DNA from: Bradyrhizobium symbiodeficiens
GTDB taxonomy: Bacteria; Pseudomonadota; Alphaproteobacteria; Rhizobiales; Xanthobacteraceae
Assembly (NCBI RefSeq): GCF_002266465.3
Contig: NZ_CP029427.2
Location: 6,450,501 to 6,514,500 of the forward strand
DNA: 64,000 nucleotides
Direction of reading: 5' to 3'
Of the stretch, positions 9,030-17,780 are shown in pieces. Under the pieces are notes generated by a model, which saw nothing but the letters and a program-made list of their open reading frames with translations, ran no database searches and was not told where the DNA came from. Numbering within the stretch: position 1 is the stretch's first letter; each line of letters opens with the position of its first letter. A program made the translations under genes and the position numbers.

Positions 9030-12000
9030 TCAGGCGTGGACGATGAAGTCGTTCGCCTGGACGCTTGCGACGCCCTTCAAGAGTATGGTGTCCGTCGCAT
9101 TGATCGTGACCAGGGTGTCTGAGCCTGAGGCCGCGACGTGTTGGGCTATCCATGCCGCGTCGATATCTGTCGTTACAACCGCGGTCAGGTTGATGTGGTC
9201 CTGACCGTGCGCAAAACCGAGGATCGTGTCGTGGCTCGAATTGGCAGCGAACACGAACTGATCCTGATAGCCCGTACCGAACAGCACGTCCTTGCCTTCG
9301 GTACTGGCAAGAGTCACCGGGCCTTCTTCGCTCAGGTTGAAGATCAAATTGACCGTATCGCTCGCGCCGTGGCCGTCGGTCACGGTGATCGCGACCGTGT
9401 CCGTCGTGGACGCGCTCTGGCTCGGATCGGTGTATGTCAACGTCTGGAGCGCCGAATTGACGTTGTCCAACGTGTCGGAGGTCGATGCGGGGTCCACATA
9501 GGTGCCCGAATCGGCGGTGGCGGCGAGCGTGAAGGTTTCATCGGCGGCAGCGTCAGCGTCGCTGACGGAAATGCCGTGAACGAAGATCTGTTCGCCTTCC
9601 TGCGTGACATTGACCTCGGCGACGTCGATCACGGGCGCATAGGTGGTATCGTTCGCGCCGGTCACGTCTACCGTGAGCGTCGCCGTGTCGGTTGCACCAT
9701 GGACGTCGGTGGTCTGGACGGTGAACGTATCGACGTACGAATCGTCCGCCAGCGCGTTGATCGCGGCGGCATTCGGAACGTAGCTATAGCTGCCGTCGGC
9801 GTTGACCGTCAGCGTCCCGCACAGCCCCACTGCCGTTGTCGCCGGCTGGTGATCTGAATTGAAGACGGCATAGGACAGCGTTGCCGTCTCGCCGCTGTCG
9901 ACGTCGGTCCCAGCCAAGTGGCCGGTGAGATTGGAGAAGGCGGTGTCCGTGAGCAGACCGATGTGGAGATCGGACAGCGTTGGCGCGTCGTTGGCGCCAT
10001 TGATCGTAACGGTGACGTCCTGCGAGACTTGGGCGCCGTGATTGTCGGTGAAGGTGACGGTGTAGACTTGGGTGATGGTCTGGCCCTGCGCCAGCGACTG
10101 CAGCACCGGATTGCTGTTGTCCAGCGCGAACTGCCAGCTCAGCGTCGCGCCGTCGCTGGTGTCGGTGTTGGATTCGGACAGCGAGCCGATCGAGAAGGTG
10201 CCGATGTTCGTAGTGCCGCCCTCGAAGCCCGGCAGAGCCAAGCTGACGGATGACGAGGTGAACGACCACTCGACCGTATGGGTGTCGATCAGGTCGACGT
10301 CCTTGATCGCCAGCGTGCCGCTGGCCGTCAGCGTTGCGCAATCATCCTCGATGACCGCGCCTTTTGCCGCGTCGGCATCGCTGGTGATCGTGGGACCGTC
10401 GTTGACGCCCGTGATCGTGACGGTGACGTCCTGCGTGACCGTCGCGTTGTGATCATCCTTGAAGGTGACCGTGTAGACCTGGGTGATGGCCTGGCCGTGC
10501 GCCAACGACTGCAGCACCGCATTGTTGTCGCCGAGGCTGAAGTGCCAGCCCAGCGTCGCATTGTTGCTGGTTTCGGCGCTGGATTCCAGCACCGACGGAT
10601 CGATCGTGAAGGTGCCGATGTTCGCGTTGGCGCCGAACCCCCGCAGAGGCGAGCTGACAGAGGAAGACTTGAACACCGCCTCCGCGGTATGAGTGTCGAT
10701 CAGGTCGAGGTCCTGGATCGCCAGGGTGCCGTCAATCGTCAACAGCGAGCCAGCGTCCTCGATGACATGACCAGTTGCCGCCGCCCCGCTGCTGGTGATG
10801 GTCGGCGTATCGTTGACGCCCGTGATCGTGACGGTGACTTCCTGCGAGACGTGGGCACCGTGATTGTCCGTGAAGGTGACGGTGTAGACCTGCGTGATGG
10901 TCTGCCCTTCGGCCAGCGACTGCAGCACCGCGCTGCTGTTCTCGAGCGTGAAGTGCCAGCCCAGCGTCGCGCCGTTGTTGGTGTCGGTGCTGCATTCCAG
11001 GACCGCCGGATCGATCGTGAAGGTGCCGATGTTCGCGTTGGCACCGAACCCCGGCAAGGCCGAGTTGACGGATGACGAGGTAAACACCGCCTGCGCTAAA
11101 TGGGTGTCGACCAGGTCCAGATCCTGGATCGCCAGCGTACCGGCGATCGAGAGTGTCAGGCCGCCATCCTCGGTGACGCCGCCTTTCGCAGCGTTTGCAT
11201 CGCTCGTGACGATCGGCGCGTCGTTGGTGCCGGTGATGGTGACCGTGACGTCCCGGGTGACCGTTCCGCCGTGATGGTCGTCGACAGTGACGGTGTAGAC
11301 TTGGGTAATGGTCTGGCCTTCGGCCAGCGACTGCAGCACCGGATCGTTGTTGTTGAGCGTAAAGGTCCAGCCGACCGACCCGCGAGAGCTGGCGCCCGGG
11401 CTCTCGTTCACCGCTGCAAGCGCGAAAGTGCCGATTTGCGACGTGCCGTTGCCGAAGCCAGGCAGATGCGCGCTCGACGTCGTCGACTTCAGGACGTAAC
11501 TCGCAGTGTGCGTGTCCGTGAGGTCGGGATCGTTAAAGGTAATGGTGCCGATCGCCGTCAGGGTCGCCGACGACGTATCCTCGGTCACCGCGCCGCTCGG
11601 CGTCGTCGAATCTTCGACGATCGTCGGGACGTCATTCGTGCCTTCGACATTGACGTCCGCGCCGTCGATGGAGACCGTGAGCGGCGTGCTGACGACACCG
11701 CCGTGGCCGTCATCGACCTGCACCACGTAGTTGAGGATCAGCTTCTCGTCCTCGGCGAGGAAATCGAAGAGATGGTCGGGAGCTTTGTAGGTCCAGGTGG
11801 CCGTCCCGTTGTTGCCGTTTCCAGCACCCTGAACCACGGTCAGGGGCACCTTGACGGCGGCGATCGCCGCGAGCTGCGCCGGGGTCAACGTCGCCGTGAT
11901 ATCGTTACCTTCGGCATCAAGGTATTTGAACGGCTGGACGGACGAGAGCTCTGCACTCACGATCGGCCGGTCAGTCAGATCGACGTCGGTGAAGGTGACC

Positions 12001-13691
12001 GTGCCCGTGATGACGTTGAGCGCCTCGTTGCCGGTTCCGATCAGCTCGATGACGGTGCCACCTGACGTCGCGACGGTGGGTTTGTCGTTCGTTCCCGTGA
12101 TCGTGACGGTGATGGGAATGAACTTGCTCTCGGGGCTCACCGCGAAATTGGTGTCGACGCGGACCATGTAGGTCAGCGTCACCGTTTCGTCGGCGGCGAG
12201 GAAGTCGAAGACCTTGTCCGGAATCGTGTAGGTCCAGACCGCCGAGCCGTTGTTGTTGTTGCCGGGATCTGGGGCGACGCTGATCTGGATCTGCGTCGCC
12301 GCGATGGCCTGCTTCTGCAGCGCGGTGAGCGAGCCGGTGACGTCCTGCTGACCGGCATTCTTGTAGAGGTAGTTCGGCGCCTCTGCGAGGCTTACGCTCA
12401 CCGACGGCCGGTCGCCGAGATTTTGATCGACGAAGGTGATGCGGCCGGAAACCGTGTCGGCCTGCGTGTCGCCCGTGGTGTCCGGGCGCTCGGTCAGCGC
12501 GAAGGCCGTCTTCACATTGCCGCTGGAATCGAGGCTTTGCACCAGTGGCTGGCCGGGAATACGGGTGACGAGCGGCGGGGGAGTGCTCGGCCCCTCCTGC
12601 CCTTGCGGATTGAGGTTGACGAATGTCGCGGTCACGATGGCGCCGGACCCCGACTTGAACACCACGTCCTGGCCCATCGGCGTGAGCGTGTCGGTGAAGT
12701 TCGTGGTCAGCTTGGTGTTGGTGTTGTTGTCGGTGAACTTCAGCGTGAACACGTCGGTGATCAGCTTCTGAACGTCCGGCGACATCAGCGCATTGGAGAT
12801 CGAGACGTTGCCACCGCTGATCTGGATCATCTGGCCGGCCTGGTTGACCGTCGCGATCGGCAGCAGCGTCACCTTGTCGAACAGGATGTAGGAGCCCGTC
12901 GTGCCGTTCGGCTCGACCAGCACCTGAAAGCTCGCCTGCGGCTGCGGATCGCCGCCGCCAGCGGGAACGACGAAGTTGATCTGGGTCAGCACGGCTGTGC
13001 CGCGGATGCCCATGGTGGCGACCGGCGTGTCGATCTTCATGTCGCCGTGCTTGGCGGTCTCGCCGGCGACGAAGGTGATGGTGCCTGCGACCAGGCTGAG
13101 CAGCGAAGAATTGCTCGAACCGTTGGGGTCGTAGACCATCTCGTTCAGCACCATCCGCGCATTGGAGGACAGGCCGAACACGGTGCCGTCGATGAAGGTG
13201 ATGCCGAGCGTCGAATCCGATCCGGTCGAGACCACGTCGCCCTTCTCGACATTGTCGCCGTTGTTCAGGATGACCGAGACGCCGTTGCGGATCGCGGTCG
13301 CGCTCCCCGCGAGCTTGGTGACATGGCCGATGACCTGGGCCGCAGCCGCGCCTCCGGAGGCGGCTTGAGCGACCTGGACATGGCCCGTGAGCGCGTTGAC
13401 GATGTCGCCGGTGAGATGGGCGCCGTCGGGTGACGCGAGCGCGGCGCGCTTTTCGCCCCTGAAATAATCGTGAACGACGAACTCGTGCCCCTCATGGGAC
13501 AGCACGAGATCGAGGCCCGCGCGTTTGAACTCGCCGTTGAAGATCAGGTTGGGGTCGGGAACGACGAACGCGCCCTCGGGCACGTGACCGTGCGCTTTCG
13601 CCGTAAAGGAATCGACATGGGCGCCGGCGGGCGAACGGGAACCCTGGCCGTCCAAAGAAATCGCGGCGTCAAATTGGCCAGCGTAATTCAA
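9030..13691 (-). CDS. Giant FecR/VCBS-repeat surface protein, probable type I-secreted adhesin
   Basis: A 1553-residue repeat protein. Residues 1-110 form an unknown N-terminal region; an Ala/Gly/Ser-rich linker (108-118) leads into a FecR domain (about 119-240, ending GDMKIDTPVATMGIRGTAV). The rest is VCBS/cadherin-like repeats ending in TVTITGTNDAP-type motifs, including units of 137 residues. The C-terminal 100 residues (LFGTGYQDQFVF, DTILGFAHGQDHINLT) resemble the RTX/serralysin-type tail that carries type I secretion signals. There is no Sec signal peptide. The start is a TTG with no good ribosome binding site, so the exact N-terminus is uncertain. Expected role: surface attachment and biofilm. 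No secretion ABC/MFP/TolC genes lie in the window. A LapG-like protease gene is divergent. Confidence 0.88.
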   Translation of the reverse strand: MNYAGQFDAAISLDGQGSRSPAGAHVDSFTAKAHGHVPEGAFVVPDPNLIFNGEFKRAGLDLVLSHEGHEFVVHDYFRGEKRAALASPDGAHLTGDIVNALTGHVQVAQAASGGAAAAQVIGHVTKLAGSATAIRNGVSVILNNGDNVEKGDVVSTGSDSTLGITFIDGTVFGLSSNARMVLNEMVYDPNGSSNSSLLSLVAGTITFVAGETAKHGDMKIDTPVATMGIRGTAVLTQINFVVPAGGGDPQPQASFQVLVEPNGTTGSYILFDKVTLLPIATVNQAGQMIQISGGNVSISNALMSPDVQKLITDVFTLKFTDNNTNTKLTTNFTDTLTPMGQDVVFKSGSGAIVTATFVNLNPQGQEGPSTPPPLVTRIPGQPLVQSLDSSGNVKTAFALTERPDTTGDTQADTVSGRITFVDQNLGDRPSVSVSLAEAPNYLYKNAGQQDVTGSLTALQKQAIAATQIQISVAPDPGNNNNGSAVWTYTIPDKVFDFLAADETVTLTYMVRVDTNFAVSPESKFIPITVTITGTNDKPTVATSGGTVIELIGTGNEALNVITGTVTFTDVDLTDRPIVSAELSSVQPFKYLDAEGNDITATLTPAQLAAIAAVKVPLTVVQGAGNGNNGTATWTYKAPDHLFDFLAEDEKLILNYVVQVDDGHGGVVSTPLTVSIDGADVNVEGTNDVPTIVEDSTTPSGAVTEDTSSATLTAIGTITFNDPDLTDTHTASYVLKSTTSSAHLPGFGNGTSQIGTFALAAVNESPGASSRGSVGWTFTLNNNDPVLQSLAEGQTITQVYTVTVDDHHGGTVTRDVTVTITGTNDAPIVTSDANAAKGGVTEDGGLTLSIAGTLAIQDLDLVDTHLAQAVFTSSSVNSALPGFGANANIGTFTIDPAVLECSTDTNNGATLGWHFTLENSSAVLQSLAEGQTITQVYTVTFTDNHGAHVSQEVTVTITGVNDTPTITSSGAAATGHVIEDAGSLLTIDGTLAIQDLDLIDTHTAEAVFKSSSVSSPLRGFGANANIGTFTIDPSVLESSAETSNNATLGWHFSLGDNNAVLQSLAHGQAITQVYTVTFKDDHNATVTQDVTVTITGVNDGPTITSDADAAKGAVIEDDCATLTASGTLAIKDVDLIDTHTVEWSFTSSSVSLALPGFEGGTTNIGTFSIGSLSESNTDTSDGATLSWQFALDNSNPVLQSLAQGQTITQVYTVTFTDNHGAQVSQDVTVTINGANDAPTLSDLHIGLLTDTAFSNLTGHLAGTDVDSGETATLSYAVFNSDHQPATTAVGLCGTLTVNADGSYSYVPNAAAINALADDSYVDTFTVQTTDVHGATDTATLTVDVTGANDTTYAPVIDVAEVNVTQEGEQIFVHGISVSDADAAADETFTLAATADSGTYVDPASTSDTLDNVNSALQTLTYTDPSQSASTTDTVAITVTDGHGASDTVNLIFNLSEEGPVTLASTEGKDVLFGTGYQDQFVFAANSSHDTILGFAHGQDHINLTAVVTTDIDAAWIAQHVAASGSDTLVTINATDTILLKGVASVQANDFIVHA
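9988..11637 (-). repeat. Tandem 411-bp repeats inside the adhesin gene
   Basis: The landmark TCGTTG (end of each NDxPT motif on the coding strand) recurs at 9988, 10399, 10810 and 11221, and as TCATTCG at 11632. Each step is exactly 411 bases, i.e. 137 codons. The units stay similar at the DNA level (for example GACTGCAGCACC and CTGGGTGATGG blocks), which points to expansion by recombination. Confidence 0.85.
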
Positions 13692-14311
13692 CCGGGCACC
13701 GTGAAAAGAGTTAAAATTTAAGTAAGTATCGACCGCCTAAGCTTGCATAGCATTAGCAAGTCCTTAGGGATACCATCTATTGCTTGTGTGATTTCGCATC
13801 ACTTGGCCCTTCGAGGCCCCCGCAGATCGGCGCCCTACAGAGTAGCGAATGTAATCCCTCAAATGTTCGGAAGTCGAACTCGGCCTGTTTCCACGCATTC
13901 CCAGTCATCCAAAGTAACTTTCCGTATAGTCATGGAAGAGATACTTGCGTTATCTTCCCTTCACGACGTCCCGCAGCATCCTGCGGCAAATACGGAGTTA
14001 AATCTGTGACCTAACTAACAGAACCCCATGAAATAGGGGGTCGTTAGCCATAGGATCCAGATTCGGCGCCACCACAACCTCTGTCTGCAATTGGCTCGAT
14101 TTCGCGGCGACCGGACACCTCTAGCCGGCGAATCGTAAAGTTTTACGCAATTCGGGCAGACCCATTTCAGCCTGTTCCCCGGTTTTGGGACCCCAGCCGG
14201 GCGCGTTAAGCAGAACAAAACGGCCCGCCTCGCACTATCTCCGCGAAAGCAACAAAGCCCGGCACGTTCAGGTCGAGGGGGACTTGGGCCGAAGCCGGAA
14301 GGGGATGTCAG
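13692..14311. other. 620-base divergent intergenic region between adhesin and LapG-like protease
   Basis: Holds no convincing gene; the short open frames in it lack family features and a good start. Its base composition is visibly less GC-rich than the flanks, particularly 13700-14060, as expected for a large regulatory region. A small inverted repeat CTTGC/GCAAG lies at 13742-13760, and a CCCC-ATGAAATA-GGGG hairpin lies near 14024-14040. Both divergent promoters should be here. Confidence 0.6.
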
Positions 14312-15043
14312 ATGGAGACGGCTGCTCGCTCGCGCGCTTGGCGCGCAATCCTTGTCCTGTGCGGATTGATCCTTTTCGGATCGGCCGCCGAACTTCGCGC
14401 CGGCACGCTGCTGTCGCCGGGCGCAGGCGTTCTCGTGCGCAAATCCGCCGAGCCGTTTGGCGTGTTCGCCTTCGCCATCTCCGCCGGCAGCCTGCAACAG
14501 AAATGGCTCGCGCTGAAGGACAAGCTTGACGGCGACATGGTGCAGCTCGCGCTATGCGACGGTGACCGGGACAATTGCGCCTCGCCTGCGGCCCTGAAGC
14601 TGCTCGCCATCGTCGACCAGGCCCGCGCCCGCGACGGCCGCGCCCGGCTCGGCGAGACCAACCGCGCCATCAACCTTGCGATCCGGCCCGCCGATGACGG
14701 CATCGACGACGTCTGGAGCTCGCCGCTTGCGACCTTCGCGCGCGGCACTGGGGATTGCGAGGATTATGCCATCGCCAAGCTGGCCGCGCTGCGGCTGGCG
14801 GGCGTGGCCACCTCGGACCTCCGCATCCTCGTGGTGCGCGACGTCAGGGCCGGCGAGGAGCACGCGGTTGTCGCCGCGCGTCTCGACGGCCACTGGCTGA
14901 TGCTCGACAACCGCCGCATGGCGATGGTCGAGGACGACGCTGCGCGGAGCTACCAGCCGCTGTTCGCGCTCCAGCAGTCGACCGTGCTGAAATATGTCGA
15001 CGAACCGGTGCAGGTCTCCATGATGGCCGCCGCGGCCCGTTAA
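14312..15043 (+). CDS. Bacterial transglutaminase-like cysteine protease (BTLCP, LapG-like)
   Basis: A 243-residue periplasmic protein with an N-terminal signal segment (about 1-30) and the BTLCP fold. The catalytic triad can be read as C149 in GTGDCEDYAIAK, H184 in GEEHAVV and D199 in WLMLDNRR, and the Glu-Asp after the cysteine corresponds to the calcium-binding part of LapG. In Pseudomonas and Legionella, LapG cuts the N-terminal anchor of giant type I-secreted adhesins and releases them. Here the gene is divergent from a giant FecR/VCBS adhesin, so that adhesin is the natural candidate substrate. No LapD-type inhibitor is in the window. The start at 14312 gives a sensible signal peptide. 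Confidence 0.9.
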   Translation: METAARSRAWRAILVLCGLILFGSAAELRAGTLLSPGAGVLVRKSAEPFGVFAFAISAGSLQQKWLALKDKLDGDMVQLALCDGDRDNCASPAALKLLAIVDQARARDGRARLGETNRAINLAIRPADDGIDDVWSSPLATFARGTGDCEDYAIAKLAALRLAGVATSDLRILVVRDVRAGEEHAVVAARLDGHWLMLDNRRMAMVEDDAARSYQPLFALQQSTVLKYVDEPVQVSMMAAAAR

Positions 15044-15051
15044 TCCATCTC

Positions 15052-15131
15052 GTAGCCCGGACGGAGCGCAGCGAAATCCGGGATTCTCACCGCTAGCACC
15101 GGTCGCGGATTGCGCTTCGCTCCATCCGGAC
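15052..15131. repeat. Palindromic intergenic repeat, family C
   Basis: Inverted blocks built on CCGGACGGAGCGCAGCG at the left and CGCTTCGCTCCATCCGG at the right, separated by about 45 bases. It lies downstream of the protease gene and upstream of the LprI-type gene and may serve as a terminator or mRNA-stabilising hairpin. Confidence 0.7.
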
Positions 15132-15223
15132 TGCGGACCTCACACCGCTCACTCAGCAAAAACCCATTCCACCACGCGATCCGGGCGGGTAGCATGGCGA
15201 GGGCTTTTGCGGGGGCGAGGGGA

Positions 15224-16331
15224 ATGCGGTTCATCGTGCTGACTGTGATTGCGCTGCTGGCGCTCGCCGCACCCACGTTCGCGCAGTCCGACCGCTCCAT
15301 CGCCGACAGGCTGCCGCTGTTTGCCAAGAACAACTGCCAGCAGATTCGCGACCCCGGCAATCAATTGTTCTGCGGCGATGCCGCGCTTGCCGCCGCCGCC
15401 GAGAAGCTAAACACGGCGATCGAGGCGCGGCTCGCCCGCCTGCCCGATCGCCTGCCCGCGATCGAGGAGAATGCGATCTGGATCCGCCAGCGCAATCTCG
15501 GCTGCGGCATCGTCGGCCAGACCGCGATCCGCCCCGACGATTTCGAGCGGGTGAAGGCATGCCTGCTTGACCGAGGAGCGCGCCGCGATCCTGCGCGATC
15601 CTGATTTCGACTGCCTCGCAGCCAACACCGCAGCGGGCGCGCTGATCTGTGCGGACCCCTCGCTGGCGCTTGCCGAAACCGAGCTCAATGGCCAGGTGCT
15701 CGGCCTGATCGGCAAGCTCGACCCGATCGCGGCGCGCTTTGCCTTCGCCGAATATGGTCGGTGGACCCGGGAGCGCGATCGCAAATGCAATCTGGTCGGC
15801 AAGGAGAACGTGCCGCTGCAGGAGCTGGAAACCGCGGAGGAATGTCTTGCCGAGCATTTGAAGCGCAGGACCGACGAAATTCGCGCGGCGAAGGGAGATC
15901 CCAAAAAGGTCTTCGGCCGGCAAGTCGCGGCCCGCTCGCCCGATACCGACGCGGTCGATTTCTGCGCGGCGCGGATCCATGCGGCCAATTCGTGCGGCAA
16001 CTTCCTCCGCATCAACCGCGTCTACGCCCTCGACAGCCAGGTGACCGAGCACGAAGCGCAGGTCACGGGCGAGATCGAGATGGTGGTGCTGGCGCCCTTC
16101 ACCATGTGCAGCAAGGTCGCTTCCAGCTGCACCGGCACTTGCTGGGACGCCAGGACGGGGCGTCCGCAGCCAGGCGCCGCCAACAGGGAGCGCTCGGCAG
16201 AAGCCTTCAACGTGACGCGCCGCCTGCGCATCCAGCGAACCTTTGCGTTCGTCAAAGCCGCCGACGGCTGGCGCTGCCGGGAGGACGAGATGGCGCCGGT
16301 GAATTCTGGGACGGCGAGCGGGGGGTCTTGA
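15224..16331 (+). pseudogene. LprI/DUF1311-type secreted protein, split by a one-base frameshift near 15569
   Basis: The reading frame starts at 15224 (MRFIVLTVIALLALAAPTFA, signal peptide) and continues through Cys-rich DUF1311-like segments to KACLL, then runs into a stop at 15602-15604. The next frame, from about 15567, continues with the same kind of sequence (EERAAILRDPDFDC, ICADPSLALAETELN) to 16331. Removing one base near 15569 would join them as KACLL-TEERAAIL in a single protein of about 368 residues. Both halves carry the LprI-type pattern of paired cysteines and the CxxD/ICADPxLA motif. It could be a true frameshift, a sequencing error, or two coupled genes (the second starting at the TTG at 15567). 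LprI proteins are proposed lysozyme inhibitors. Confidence 0.75.
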
Positions 16332-16340
16332 ACTCCTGCT

Positions 16341-16481
16341 TTCCTTCTCCCCTTGTGGGAAGGTGGCGCGGAGCGCCGGACGAGGGGTACTCTCCCCTCG
16401 CAAGATCGTTCGTTGGGAGCCCCCCACCCGGCTCGCCGCTTCGCGGCGATCCACCCTCTCCCGCAAGGGGCGAGGGTGCAC
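16341..16481. repeat. Palindromic intergenic repeat, family A, copy 3
   Basis: Shows the same layout as the copy at 2959: a CTTCTCCCCTTGTGGGAAGG block at the left, an inner GGCGCGGAGCGCC palindrome, a CGCCGCTTCGCGGCG palindrome and a CCTCTCCCGCAAGGGG block at the right. It lies between the converging LprI-type gene and binding-protein gene. Confidence 0.8.
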
Positions 16482-16499
16482 CGTCATCGCGGCGAGAGA

Positions 16500-17699
16500 T
16501 CAGAACATCAGATTGTCCTTCACCAGCACCCAGCGGCCGCCCTTGACCTGCTGCACCTGGGTGATGGTGTTGGCGAGGTGGTCGGTCTTGGAGAACTTGG
16601 TCGGCGGCGAGTTGAAGATGTCGAGGAATTTTTCGCCCGACTCCAGCGAGTCCAGCATCTTCTGACCCGTGAGGTCCTTGCCCGCCTTCTGCGCGTAGAA
16701 GGCGAAGGTCATCATTGCATTATAGCCGATGATCGCCTGGGTGTTGGCGTCGGTACCGAACATCTTCTTGTAGTTGACGAGCCAGTCCTTGACCTTGCCC
16801 TTCGCGGTGTCCTCATAGGGAATCTCGAAGCCGCTTGCGGCGTAGAGACCTTCGACGGCCTCCTTGCCGAGCATCGGCACTTCCATCACGTTGGTAGGCG
16901 TCGCGCCGAGGAAGGTGACGTCCCAGCCGAGCTTCTTGGCCTCGGTCATGGCCCCGATGGGTTCACGCAGCACTGCGCCGAGCACGACGAGGTCGCAGCC
17001 GTCGGACTTCATCTTGGCGACCTGGGCGCTGAAGTCGGAGGCGCCGCGCTTGTAGCTCGTGATCGAGGCCGGCTGCACCTTCATCGCGGTGAGCTGCTGG
17101 TTGAAGCCGTCGAGCACGTTCTTTCCGTACTCGTCGTCCTGGTGCATGATGCAGGGCTTCTTGAAGTTCTTCCACTCCATCATGTATTTCAGCGCCGCGC
17201 GCGTGCTCTCGACATAGGGCAGCAGATTGTTGAACTTGAGCCGCTCCTGCGGCTTGGCCGGATCGAACTTGAAGGTGAACTCGGCCGCCGTGAGCGGAAA
17301 CAGCTGAAGCACGCCGGCGTCGAGCAGGATGTCCTGCGCGGCGAGCACGGTAGGCGACCCCATCGGCCCTACCATCGCGAAGATCTTGTCGCGCTCGATC
17401 AGCTTCTGCGACGCCAGCACGGCCTTTTTCGGATCGTAGCCGCTGTCTTCGACGACCAGCCGGATCTTGCGGCCGTTGACGCCGCCCGCCGCGTTGATCT
17501 CTTCCACCGCCATCTTCATGCCGTTGGAAACAGGGACGCCCCAGCCCTTGATCGGGCCCGAGAGGTCCTGATGGGTCCCGACGACGATCTCGCTTGCCGA
17601 GATGCCTTCGTTGGTGACCTTGGTTTGCGCCGCGGCCGGCAGACAGGTGAGCACCACGGCACCCACAGCAAGGCCGAATGCGCTGAACGATTTCGACAT
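16500..17699 (-). CDS. Branched-chain-type ABC transporter solute-binding protein (LivK family)
   Basis: A 399-residue periplasmic binding protein of the Peripla_BP_6 family with a signal peptide (about 1-24) and the typical opening EIVVGTHQDLSGPIKGWG, followed by INAAGGVNGRKI and VGPMGSPTVLA. A strong GGAGAGGAG ribosome site precedes the ATG. It is the last gene of a minus-strand cluster with livHMGF-type genes and an acyl-CoA ligase. In Bradyrhizobium and Rhodopseudomonas such clusters often take up aromatic or fatty carboxylic acids rather than amino acids; here that is inferred from the ligase between binding protein and transporter. Confidence 0.93.
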   Translation of the reverse strand: MSKSFSAFGLAVGAVVLTCLPAAAQTKVTNEGISASEIVVGTHQDLSGPIKGWGVPVSNGMKMAVEEINAAGGVNGRKIRLVVEDSGYDPKKAVLASQKLIERDKIFAMVGPMGSPTVLAAQDILLDAGVLQLFPLTAAEFTFKFDPAKPQERLKFNNLLPYVESTRAALKYMMEWKNFKKPCIMHQDDEYGKNVLDGFNQQLTAMKVQPASITSYKRGASDFSAQVAKMKSDGCDLVVLGAVLREPIGAMTEAKKLGWDVTFLGATPTNVMEVPMLGKEAVEGLYAASGFEIPYEDTAKGKVKDWLVNYKKMFGTDANTQAIIGYNAMMTFAFYAQKAGKDLTGQKMLDSLESGEKFLDIFNSPPTKFSKTDHLANTITQVQQVKGGRWVLVKDNLMF

Positions 17700-17780
17700 T
17701 GACGTCTCCTCTCCTAAAGGCCCGTGTAGGACGAAGGGCGAGGGCCGTCGCTCCTTCGCTTGACCGAGTAGTCCTGCGCG

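Noticed and set aside
13743..14009. An 88-codon open frame in the adhesin/protease intergenic region
   Set aside because: No ribosome site, no recognisable family, and composition unlike neighbouring genes; the region is better explained as regulatory.
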